This document shows, piece by piece, positions 38,473-46,294 of a stretch of DNA of 64,000 nucleotides. The DNA is from Candidatus Heimdallarchaeota archaeon. Its GTDB lineage: Archaea; Asgardarchaeota; Heimdallarchaeia; JABLTI01. The notes under the pieces were generated by a model that was not told the DNA's origin, did no database searches, and worked only from the letters and a program-made list of their open reading frames with translations. Each line of letters opens with the position of its first letter. The stretch's first letter is position 1. Both the position numbers and the translations under genes were made by a program. The stretch is taken from positions 109,056 through 173,055 of the forward strand of contig JAUWKS010000001.1 of the NCBI GenBank assembly GCA_030614005.1, given 5' to 3'.

Positions 38473-38802
38473 ATGACAGAATTAAAAGTCGAAGAAATCA
38501 AAGAAGGCTCAGGTCCAACTCCTAAAAAAGGAGATAAGATCTCAGTCCATTACACAGGCTGGTTAACGAACGGTAAGAAATTTGATAGCTCCGTTGACCG
38601 AAAAGAACCTCTAGAATTTCAAATTGGTGTGGGTCAAGTAATTAAGGGATGGGACCAAGGAGTCATCACCATGAAAGTTGGTGGCAAAAGAAAATTAACT
38701 ATTCCACCTCATTTAGCTTACGGAAACAAAAATATAGGGAATGGACTAATTCCTCCAAACTCGACGCTCATCTTTGAAGTTGAATTATTGAAAGTCAAAT
38801 AG
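38473..38802 (+). CDS. FKBP-type peptidyl-prolyl isomerase
   Basis: I start at ATG 38473 (GTGGAAG upstream), giving 109 residues, the size of a single FKBP domain. An upstream open stretch from 38389 is hydrophobic and not FKBP-like. Motifs include [19 protein letters not shown] near 22-40, [13 protein letters not shown] near 55, and [25 protein letters not shown] near 80, all classical for human FKBP12-type enzymes, with Tyr, Trp, Ile and Phe of the binding pocket preserved. It lacks the IF insert seen in SlyD-like archaeal FKBPs. It would speed proline isomerisation in the cytoplasm. Confidence 0.92.
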   Translation: MTELKVEEIKEGSGPTPKKGDKISVHYTGWLTNGKKFDSSVDRKEPLEFQIGVGQVIKGWDQGVITMKVGGKRKLTIPPHLAYGNKNIGNGLIPPNSTLIFEVELLKVK

Positions 38803-38846
38803 TTCAATTTCCAAGACAAATCTCTTTTTTTTAACTAAACTAAATG

Positions 38847-38870
38847 ATACTAATTTAGTATTATTTTTTT
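38847..38870 (+). terminator. Terminator after FKBP gene
   Basis: ATACTA and TAGTAT form a 6-bp stem with a 3-nt loop, followed by seven T (38864-38870). A separate T8 run lies at 38825-38832. Either or both could end the FKBP transcript. Confidence 0.5.
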
Positions 38871-38970
38871 AAGACCTCAATGTATTTACGTCAAAAAAAC
38901 GTTTTTCTTTTACGGATTGACGACCGTATAATATCAAGACATTAATATACTAAGAAAGCGTATAAACTAT

Positions 38971-39056
38971 TAGCGTGAAAAATGCCATTATCACGCTATT
39001 TGAAAAATGACTATCTCCTGTTTGCGTGGGGTGACTCTACTGAGCGCTTCCACGCA
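38971..39056. ncRNA. Candidate structured RNA: two GC-richer hairpins in a 450-bp gap
   Basis: The gap 38803-39251 carries no gene. Within it, TAGCGTGA (38971-38978) pairs perfectly with TCACGCTA (38991-38998), loop 12 nt. TGCGTGG (39023-39029) pairs with CCACGCA (39050-39056), and its loop holds an inner CTC-TACT-GAG stem. The local GC content is clearly above the flanks. It is not a tRNA, having no T-loop or acceptor pattern. It may be a small RNA, a leader structure for the gene at 39252, or unrelated dyads; strand is undetermined. Confidence 0.35.
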
Positions 39057-39251
39057 CGTATTACTTCTTAAATACTAATTTCTCCTTATCTAAAGGATAC
39101 GTTGGACTTATCAAAAGATGCATCTCTTATCATACAGTTGTAACATGGAATCACAGATTATTTTTAGAATCAAAAATAGAAATCTTTGCACAAATTAAAA
39201 AAGCACTAAAAGTGTAGAGAATTCGATTTAAAGCTTGAAAGTGATTTGCCT

Positions 39252-39992
39252 GTGTATATCGATACAAAAACCAAAAAAGCATTTTTACTAACAACATTTA
39301 TCGGCAGCCTTCTATTCTTAATATTGACAATCATTGCAATGATAGTCTATCCGGGAGGAACTTTTAATGATCCTACAGCTACCAGCTATAATTTTCTAGA
39401 GAACTACTTTAGCGATCTTGGAAGAGCACAAACCTTTCTAGGTGACTCAAATATTGTCTCGAGAATATTATTCACTTGTGCTTTAACAACAGTTGCAGTA
39501 TCTTTAATGTTTTATTTTATTACTTTACCTTCTTTCTTCAAAGAAAATAAAGTTGCAAAATGGTTCATTATAATTGGGTCAATAAATGGTTTTTTAGCAG
39601 CAATTGCTTATGCGTTAATTGGTTTTTTACCGTATGACCTATATGGTAAACTTCATACAAATATGGTTTATGTTGCGTTCTCAGCATCAATTTTAACATT
39701 GATTGTATACATCGTTGGTATTTTTCTTGAAAAAAGTTATCCCAATGCTTACGCTTGGGCATATGTAATTTTCACACTGGCCCTAGCAAGTTATTTGTAC
39801 ATATTATACGCAGGACCTAGCTCAGGTACTGATCTTGGTAGATTAATTCAAGTTGTTGGACAAAAAGTAATCGTTTATACTGAAATAATTTCCTTTGCTA
39901 TACAAGGGTTAGGTGCATGGTTTCTCCTCAGAAAATCAAAAACACCAGTAATCAATGGTGAACTACTTAAGGTGGAAATTACGAAAGAATAA
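39252..39992 (+). CDS. DUF998-like membrane protein
   Basis: I start at GTG 39252, with AAAGTGA 7 nt upstream; TTG 39246 is the alternative. The product is about 246 residues with six membrane helices. The first outside loop contains NFLENYFSDLGR, resembling the I-S-x-L-G region of DUF998 proteins, and a later loop has LPYDLYGKLHTNMVY. The family is of unknown function and related in shape to Frag1/DRAM membrane proteins. The NadB start lies 66 bp downstream on the same strand. Confidence 0.55.
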   Translation: MYIDTKTKKAFLLTTFIGSLLFLILTIIAMIVYPGGTFNDPTATSYNFLENYFSDLGRAQTFLGDSNIVSRILFTCALTTVAVSLMFYFITLPSFFKENKVAKWFIIIGSINGFLAAIAYALIGFLPYDLYGKLHTNMVYVAFSASILTLIVYIVGIFLEKSYPNAYAWAYVIFTLALASYLYILYAGPSSGTDLGRLIQVVGQKVIVYTEIISFAIQGLGAWFLLRKSKTPVINGELLKVEITKE

Positions 39993-40058
39993 ATATATAC
40001 AAACATTTAAGTTTTGAAACCAATCATCAAAAACAATTGGAATAATAGAGGTCTACGC

Positions 40059-41663
40059 GTGAAAATCTCTTCGGATTTCTTGGTTATTGGTTCTGGAATT
40101 AGCGGATTATCATTCGCTTTGAAAGCTGCAAAATATGGAACAGTATCTTTACTTAGTAAAGATAAAATAAACGAAGGTTCAACCCTTTATGCTCAAGGAG
40201 GTATTGCCACTGTTTTTGATGAGAAGGATTCTTTCAAAGAACATGTCAAAGACACTCTTTCTGCGGGAGCAGGTTTGTGTAGATCAGATATTGTTGAAGA
40301 AATTGTTTTAGCAGGACCCAAGCTTGTTCAGGAATTAATTGATAACTATAATGTTAAATTTTCTGAAGCGAATGGGAAATTTGATCTTGGTTTAGAAGGT
40401 GGACACTCGAAAAGACGAGTTCTCCATGCAGCAGATAGAACTGGTTTTGAAATTGAATCGAAAATGGTTGAAGCAGCTCGCAAAGAATCAAATATAACTT
40501 TTTATGAAGATCATGTAGCAATCAATTTGTTTGTTGACAACAACATTTGTATCGGCGCATATGTTCTAGAAAAAAGCAAGGGTGAAATTATTAATTTTCA
40601 AGCAAAAGTTACCACTTTAGCTACAGGCGGAGCAGGTAAGGTTTTTCTTGTTACTAGCAATCCAGATATCATCACAGGTGACGGAATAGCTATGGCCTAT
40701 CGTGCTGGAGCATCAATAATCAACATGGAAATGGTGCAATTCCATCCAACGTGTCTATATCATCCTCATGCAAAAACATTTCTCATCACAGAAGCAATGC
40801 GTGGTGAAGGAGCGAAACTTATTGATGTTAATGGCAACCAATTTATGAACAAATATCACCCAAAGAAAGAGCTTGCTCCGAGGGATGTTGTTTCTCGTTC
40901 AATTGATGCCGAATTAAAAATATCAGGTGCAGACAGTGTTTTTCTGGACATTACCCACAAAAATTCAGATTTCATTAAAAAGAGATTTCCTATGATTTAT
41001 GAAAAATGTCTGTCACATGGGATTGATATTACTGAGCAACCTATCCCAGTAATTCCTGCAGCTCACTATTCTATTGGTGGAGTAAAAGCGTCTACATCGG
41101 GTCAAACTTCAATAAAAAATCTTTTAGCTATTGGTGAAGTATCTTGTACTGGATTCAACGGTGCGAATAGATTAGCTAGTAATTCCCTCTTAGAGGGTCT
41201 CGTTGTTGGTGACAAAGCAGCAAAATATGCAGCCAGTTTAATGATGAGCAATGATACAGTTAAGAAACAACCATTTCCCTATTGGGATCCTGGCATGGCT
41301 GAAGACCCAGATGAAATGGTTATTGTTAAACAGAACTGGGAAGAAATTAGAAGATTTATGTGGAATTACGTCGGTATTGTTCGTTCAAATAATAGATTGA
41401 TTCGTGCAGGCAACAGACTCGAGATGGTTATGAAGGAAATAAACCAATTTTATTGGGACTTCAAAATACACCCATCTCTTCTTGATCTTAGAAATCTCGC
41501 TCAAGTAGCTGAACTAATCATTCGTTGTGCAAAAGGTCGAATGGAAAGTCGTGGAGTTCACTATTCTCTTGATTATCCTGAAAAAGGAAAAACACCTTAT
41601 AACACTGAATTACAGATTTCAATGGTAGATCGAGTACCACTAAATGATAATCTCTATGATTAA
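40059..41663 (+). CDS. nadB: L-aspartate oxidase
   Basis: I prefer GTG 40059 (AGAGGT 6 nt upstream) over TTG 40014; it gives KISSDFLVIGSGISGLSFALKA, the FAD-binding Rossmann start, at the N-terminus. The 534-residue flavoprotein has STLYAQGGIATVF, RVLHAADRTGFEI, the active-site region MEMVQFHPTCLY, and PAAHYSIGGVK, all typical of NadB rather than succinate dehydrogenase SdhA. It oxidises L-aspartate to iminoaspartate, the first step of de novo NAD synthesis. The C-terminal helical domain is complete. The partners NadA and NadC are not in the window. Confidence 0.9.
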   Translation: MKISSDFLVIGSGISGLSFALKAAKYGTVSLLSKDKINEGSTLYAQGGIATVFDEKDSFKEHVKDTLSAGAGLCRSDIVEEIVLAGPKLVQELIDNYNVKFSEANGKFDLGLEGGHSKRRVLHAADRTGFEIESKMVEAARKESNITFYEDHVAINLFVDNNICIGAYVLEKSKGEIINFQAKVTTLATGGAGKVFLVTSNPDIITGDGIAMAYRAGASIINMEMVQFHPTCLYHPHAKTFLITEAMRGEGAKLIDVNGNQFMNKYHPKKELAPRDVVSRSIDAELKISGADSVFLDITHKNSDFIKKRFPMIYEKCLSHGIDITEQPIPVIPAAHYSIGGVKASTSGQTSIKNLLAIGEVSCTGFNGANRLASNSLLEGLVVGDKAAKYAASLMMSNDTVKKQPFPYWDPGMAEDPDEMVIVKQNWEEIRRFMWNYVGIVRSNNRLIRAGNRLEMVMKEINQFYWDFKIHPSLLDLRNLAQVAELIIRCAKGRMESRGVHYSLDYPEKGKTPYNTELQISMVDRVPLNDNLYD

Positions 41664-41681
41664 TCAAAGAAAAAAGGGTTT

Positions 41682-42561
41682 TTACATTCCCTTTATTTCT
41701 TCATAAAATTGTGAAATCTCATTACAAAATTCTTCTGGTAAAAGTAGACAAGTATACGCGTGCACTGAACCCTTGAGAGTGACTTTCTTAGTATATTTCT
41801 TTTCTTTAGCATAATTTTCGAGATTTCGTAAAACTATTTCATTATCTTGTTCTTTTTCATCAGGCAACCAAAGAATTGGACAATTGAATTTTTTATAATA
41901 ATCAGCAAAGGTCACATCGTACAATGGCTCAATATAGGACCAAATCTCTTCTGGTGATTGTGGACCTGTGAATCGTCCATCCTCTGTTTCCATTATTTCA
42001 TCTTCAGTTGCAATACGTACAACATCAGACCATGGAAAGTGTTTCTCCCAACCTTTTTTATTTTCAGTCATGTAGTCTTCTCTGGAATCATAATATTTTC
42101 GAGGTCGAGATAAAATTCGTTCTTTCAATTCAGTCATGGCTTTTTCGATTGCTTCTTTTGTTAGCACTTGATCTTTACTATCGAGTCCCACAATATCATA
42201 TAAACCCCCATCGAGTACTAAAGAAACAACACGGTCAGGATAGTTTGCAGCAAAACTAATAGCTACATCTGCACCCATTGAACAACCCACTAGATGAGCT
42301 TTTTCTACTTTTAGCTGATCCATTATGCTTGCTAAATCCTTTGCCATATCGTCAAGGTGACATTCATCCAAAGGTTTGTCAGTGTGTCCATGACACCTTA
42401 AATCTTGAGCAATAATATTATAATCCTCTTTAAAATGAGGGATAACACCATTCCAAATACCCAACGTTGCTCCACCATAATGGAGAAATACAATTGTTTC
42501 TTTTCCTTCATTTTTGAATTCTAATTTCTATTCCATTGGCTTTTATTTTTGAAATTGTCAT
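41682..42561 (-). CDS. Alpha/beta hydrolase, interrupted by a frameshift
   Basis: The open frame (to 42464) lacks the first strands of the fold. Its only start there is a TTG following ETIVFLHYGGAT, the conserved strand and oxyanion loop, which is encoded upstream in the same frame without any start codon. A second frame begins at ATG 42561 with MTISKIKANGIEIRIQ, the usual N-terminus of such hydrolases, and stops just where the first opens. Joining them at the A5 run (42511-42515) restores a protein of about 293 residues. The nucleophile Ser lies in GCSMGAD; a late Asp (WLPDEKEQ) and His (SVHAY) complete the triad. This is decay, a consensus error or a programmed frameshift. Confidence 0.75.
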
Positions 42562-42672
42562 ATTAACACATCAATAAGTTATTTATTGTATGAAAATAAT
42601 AAAAAAAGGAAGAGAATAAATACTTTCTGATAGAAAGGTAAAATTGATTCTCATCTGCGAGAGAAAAGATAC

Positions 42673-43506
42673 TCATTTTGAAGCAATTATTTCGTACCAT
42701 TTCTTTAGGGATAGCTCTTTCCATTGGGGTCTTCGCGGTGGATAATAAAAAATCTTATCGGCCTCCAAAATTATCTCTTCTTCGGACTTTCCTTCCGCAA
42801 TCAATTCTCTAAAAAGATCAACCACCTTTTTTAGGTAAACATAAAACTCTTGGATTTTGTTTTTACTTGAAACAGATCCATGACCAGGTAAGTAATAATC
42901 AATATCAAGTGAAATATATTCTTCAAGTGCAGCAAGCCATGTTTCAGGATTAGCAGTAGGATCTCCACCCCATGGAAAACTATCTATAAACAAATTATCC
43001 CCTGCAGTTAGTGACTTATAATTAGGACAATAAACATAAGATGAACCTTCAGTATGTCCACCGGTTCGTTTGAAAATTACTTTGACATCTCCATCTGTAA
43101 TTTCCATTTGGTCATCAAATGTTTCAGTAGGCAGAACGATTTCTAATCCTTCAAGAGTTGAAGGATCTTCAGCATTTTTTATCATCTCAGCTATTTTATC
43201 AGGAGCCCAATTTGTTTTCAAACTTTCTTTCATTCTTTCTTCTGTATGTTTTGAAGAAATGATTTTACAATCTTTAAACACTTGATTACCAAATATATGA
43301 TCACCGTGTGTATGAGTAATTAAAAGATAGGTTGTTTTTTTACCTGTTTCTTTCTCAAGTTTTTCTCTAAATTCTTTTACTAAAGGAATATTCATACCTG
43401 AATCTATGAAGATTATTTGATTCGGTAAAACATAAGCAGCAACATTTCCACGTGTGCTTCCATCAGAAATTGAATAAACATTCTCAACGATTTTTTCTAT
43501 TGGCAT
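42673..43506 (-). CDS. Metallo-beta-lactamase fold hydrolase
   Basis: This 277-residue protein has the MBL motifs in order: THTHGDHIFGNQVF (HxHxDH) near 62, GGHTEGSSYVY near 150, GDNLFIDSFPWGG near 168, and LPGHGSVSS near 208. These provide the ligands for two zinc ions. The length and spacing match the single-domain MBL hydrolases of the glyoxalase II/quorum-quenching type; the substrate is not clear. It has its own promoter region upstream, facing the zinc-ribbon gene at 43906. Confidence 0.88.
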   Translation of the reverse strand: MPIEKIVENVYSISDGSTRGNVAAYVLPNQIIFIDSGMNIPLVKEFREKLEKETGKKTTYLLITHTHGDHIFGNQVFKDCKIISSKHTEERMKESLKTNWAPDKIAEMIKNAEDPSTLEGLEIVLPTETFDDQMEITDGDVKVIFKRTGGHTEGSSYVYCPNYKSLTAGDNLFIDSFPWGGDPTANPETWLAALEEYISLDIDYYLPGHGSVSSKNKIQEFYVYLKKVVDLFRELIAEGKSEEEIILEADKIFYYPPRRPQWKELSLKKWYEIIASK

Positions 43507-43905
43507 CTTTTACACATCTTTCACTTGTTTTTATCTACTATTTGTTAGTTTTTGTGAATATAATATTTTTCTGCTTGTTAAATTACCATTTGAAAATCAA
43601 TATTCAGTCTAGGTTATCAACAATATACAATAAGTATGAGATTCTTTTTCAAAGTTAAAACAATATTTCGGGAACTAGAAACCATTCCAATTCTCATCTG
43701 CTAACCAAACATCCATTAAATGATAATACTAGCTAAAGAATTGAGCTTATACCCTATAACTTTGTTGCTCTTTGAAAAGTCAGCTAATTTCCTCTTTAAT
43801 ATACTATTTAGTTCATTTATCAAAGAATCATCGAATACTTTCGGTTATCTCTCTCTAGATTATCTACTTATCTTAAAACTACACTTTAATAAAATAGTGA
43901 GCAAT
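43507..43905. other. Intergenic region without a supported gene
   Basis: This roughly 400-bp AT-rich gap separates two divergent genes and presumably holds both promoters. A 62-codon open stretch directly upstream of ATG 43906 is in frame with it, but has no ribosome site and a composition like random AT-rich DNA, so I do not treat it as coding. I see no repeats or RNA structure. Confidence 0.4.
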
Positions 43906-44076
43906 ATGATTACTCAAATTACTAACTTTAAATGCCCAGGTTGCCTTAACGGTCACCTTACACAAGTAGATCGAATGATTCGATGCACATGTGGTTGGTG
44001 GGCATATGCAGAAGAAGAAAATGAAGAAGAAATATCAATACAGAGTGTAGAATTTATACCTGTTGTTGCTTCATAA
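43906..44076 (+). CDS. Small zinc-ribbon protein (56 residues)
   Basis: I start at ATG 43906 with AGTGA 5 nt upstream. The product reads MITQITNFKCPGCLNGHLTQ, followed by a second Cys pair in IRCTCGWWAYAEEE, then an acidic and hydrophobic tail. The four Cys fit a single zinc ribbon. The acidic run resembles other small archaeal zinc-ribbon proteins of unknown role, perhaps contacting the transcription machinery. It lies 280 bp before the TFS-like gene, also a zinc-ribbon protein. Confidence 0.6.
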   Translation: MITQITNFKCPGCLNGHLTQVDRMIRCTCGWWAYAEEENEEEISIQSVEFIPVVAS

Positions 44077-44354
44077 TCTCTCGAGATACTAATTATGAAA
44101 TGGTTATATTGCTTTTCTTCAACTCTGAAAAGCTTTTTCTATTTTTTATTATCCTAATTTACTTCAATCATTCTCTTTTCTAAGAGAAAAAAAGTTCATT
44201 TTGGTAAAGGTTGGTTTATTCCGATAAATTTAATAGGTAATATTGTGAATCTAATTTAATTTCAAAAAATAATAATTATGTATTGATTATGGTAAAATAT
44301 AATAATGTGTCTAAATCACAATATCAAAATCTCATAGGAAGAGGTGCAAACAAA

Positions 44355-44621
44355 ATGGAATTTTGTGAAAAATGTTCAAATCTTATGAAGCCACTCCGGG
44401 AAGACAAAGTCAGTTATCTTGTCTGTTCGAATTGTGATAATAAGATTAAGGTCAATAAAACCAAAACTAAAGCTTATACAATTACACGAGAAATTAAACA
44501 TTCTCCTAAGGACAAGCTCGAAGTTACTGAGAAACGTCCATTAAAAGCTTTAACAGATGAAGAGAGAGAAGAGTTAGAAGATTCGTATGGGGATATGCTT
44601 GAACAAATGGATGTTGATTAA
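44355..44621 (+). CDS. TFS/RpoM N-terminal-like zinc-ribbon protein
   Basis: I choose ATG 44355 because GAGGTG lies 8 nt upstream. The 88-residue protein begins MEFCEKCSNLMKPLREDK and continues SYLVCSNCDNKI, the N-terminal zinc ribbon (C-x2-C ... C-x2-C) of archaeal TFS and RNA polymerase subunit M. The C-terminal catalytic zinc ribbon of TFS with its acidic hairpin is absent; instead there is a charged tail (EEREELEDSYGDML). It cannot have the RNA-cleavage activity and may be a regulator or an Asgard-type small ribbon protein. Confidence 0.65.
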   Translation: MEFCEKCSNLMKPLREDKVSYLVCSNCDNKIKVNKTKTKAYTITREIKHSPKDKLEVTEKRPLKALTDEEREELEDSYGDMLEQMDVD

Positions 44622-44728
44622 AAGTTAATTATACTTTAATTAACCATTTTCTCTTTTCAATTCTCACCTTTCTTTACCTTAGAATAACTATCGTTTGATT
44701 TTTAATTTAGAATATTCCTAACTAAGCT

Positions 44729-45922
44729 ATGAATAATACAATTCTAGCTGAGATTTTAGTGCGATATGGGGAGCTTGCTTTAAAGAGTCGTCCTGTTAGA
44801 AAATTCCTAGAAGCACGTTTAGTTAGAAACATAGTTAGAACGCTCAAAAATAATAATATTCATACTGATAAATTCAAAGTAGTAAATCATCGATCATGGG
44901 GAAGAATAATTGTTAGCTTATATAATTGGGATTATGCCCCTTTTGGTGATTATCAAGATAAAGAGCTTGAAGAAAGAGTAGTTTTCATTTTAGCACATCT
45001 TGTTAGTGGCATCACTTCTGTTAGTGCTTCTCATAAAATCAGTTCAGAACTCGAAGAAATTTTGGAATTTACTGTCAAATATTCATCCGAAAAATTACAA
45101 CCTTCTTCATCATTTGCTGTTCGAGTCAAACGAAACGGCAAACACCCATATTCCTCCAATGAGTTAGCAGGGAAGATTGGAGAAAAAATACTAGACACAA
45201 TTGGAAAAGAAAAGCAGCTTACTGTTAATTTAACAAATCCTGACTTTACACTTTCTCTAGAAGTAAAAGATGAATATGCTTTTATTTTTCATCAGAAAGA
45301 GATAGGCATTGGTGGTTTTCCCCAAGGATCACAAGGGAAAGTAGCGTCTATTTTAAGAGGGTCAGTAGAAGATGCAATTGCAGGATTTCTTTTGTGCAAA
45401 CGTGGATCCATTTCAATTCCAATTATATTTGAGCGAAAAGAGAAAGAAAGCTTTTCATCAAATTCAACAATGCTTGAAAAACATCTAGAATTGTATAGAA
45501 ATTTTCAACCTCTAAAAGAACATGTCCATTTCAAAGTTGATTTCGATGAAATATTAAAAGCAATCGGATTTAATAGACTACAATGCTCTACTTGTGATAA
45601 GGTCTGTATTGGTGTTACTGAAAGAATAATCAAAAATCAACATAAAGATGGCATTACATTAGGAAATTCCTCTGATGCTATTTTACTCAGAAATCCTGAG
45701 AAAAATTTCGCCACAGATTTTATTCCTATATACTATTCTCTCATTGCTCTTGACATCAAGGAACTTTTTCACCCATTTTCTAATGAAATGAAAAATAGTT
45801 TTTGCCTTGAGTATTGCCCTGGTTTTAAGAATCAAAAAAAGAATGAAATTGAACCACCATCTCCAGAGGAACTCTCTGAGATTGTGGCCAATGCAAATTA
45901 TACTATGGTTAAAAACCAATAG
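44729..45922 (+). CDS. ThiI-like THUMP protein with degenerate PP-loop
   Basis: This 397-residue protein has the N-terminal ferredoxin-like and THUMP regions of ThiI (MNNTILAEILVRYGELALKS at the start; FAVRVKRNGKHPYSSNELA near 130). The junction to the catalytic domain is preserved (GGFPQGSQGKV near 195). In ThiI the next motif is SGGxDSP, the ATP-binding PP-loop. Here it reads LRGSVEDAI (about residue 209), with neither the catalytic Asp nor the Ser. Later, CSTCDKVCIG and DGITLGNSSDAIL stand where the usual catalytic region would be. It probably binds tRNA through THUMP, but 4-thiouridine synthesis by this protein is doubtful. Confidence 0.7.
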   Translation: MNNTILAEILVRYGELALKSRPVRKFLEARLVRNIVRTLKNNNIHTDKFKVVNHRSWGRIIVSLYNWDYAPFGDYQDKELEERVVFILAHLVSGITSVSASHKISSELEEILEFTVKYSSEKLQPSSSFAVRVKRNGKHPYSSNELAGKIGEKILDTIGKEKQLTVNLTNPDFTLSLEVKDEYAFIFHQKEIGIGGFPQGSQGKVASILRGSVEDAIAGFLLCKRGSISIPIIFERKEKESFSSNSTMLEKHLELYRNFQPLKEHVHFKVDFDEILKAIGFNRLQCSTCDKVCIGVTERIIKNQHKDGITLGNSSDAILLRNPEKNFATDFIPIYYSLIALDIKELFHPFSNEMKNSFCLEYCPGFKNQKKNEIEPPSPEELSEIVANANYTMVKNQ

Positions 45923-45949
45923 CACGTCATTAGTTAGTTTGTTTGTTTG

Positions 45950-46186
45950 TTATGTAACGATTATTGGAGAAGGTATTTGATATATTCTCAATCGTCTGTC
46001 TTTTCCATCGCTTACTCTTATAACAAGACCTTTCTTCAATAACGAATCAAGTGCATAACCAAGTGTTCTATCTGGAAGATTTGTTTCATCCAATATACGA
46101 TATCGTGCCATTGGCCCTTTTCGTTCTAGAACGTAAAAAACAAAGTTCGCACTAGGAGGTAGTGTTTTAAGAATGTAGGCAAACAT
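45950..46186 (-). CDS. Small winged-helix (MarR-like) protein
   Basis: This 78-residue protein is essentially one winged helix: helices ANFVFYVLERKGP and ARYRILDETNLPDRTLGYALDSL, then KKGLVIRVSDGKDRRLRIYQI as the wing. It fits MarR/ArsR-like DNA-binding domains without an added dimerisation domain. It lies between the ThiI-like gene and the TPR/HTH gene; the target is unknown. Confidence 0.7.
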   Translation of the reverse strand: MFAYILKTLPPSANFVFYVLERKGPMARYRILDETNLPDRTLGYALDSLLKKGLVIRVSDGKDRRLRIYQIPSPIIVT

Positions 46187-46294
46187 GATTCCTCATCATA
46201 GCTGTATACTCCTAGTTAGTATTAGTTAATCTAAAGATTTAGACCTCCTTATTAAAAGATTTTCTAAAATCCAACAGAAAAAAGTTGCTATGAA

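Noticed and set aside
43720..43905. Upstream extension of the small zinc-ribbon protein
   Set aside because: No ribosome site at 43720, random hydrophobic composition, and a good site directly before ATG 43906.
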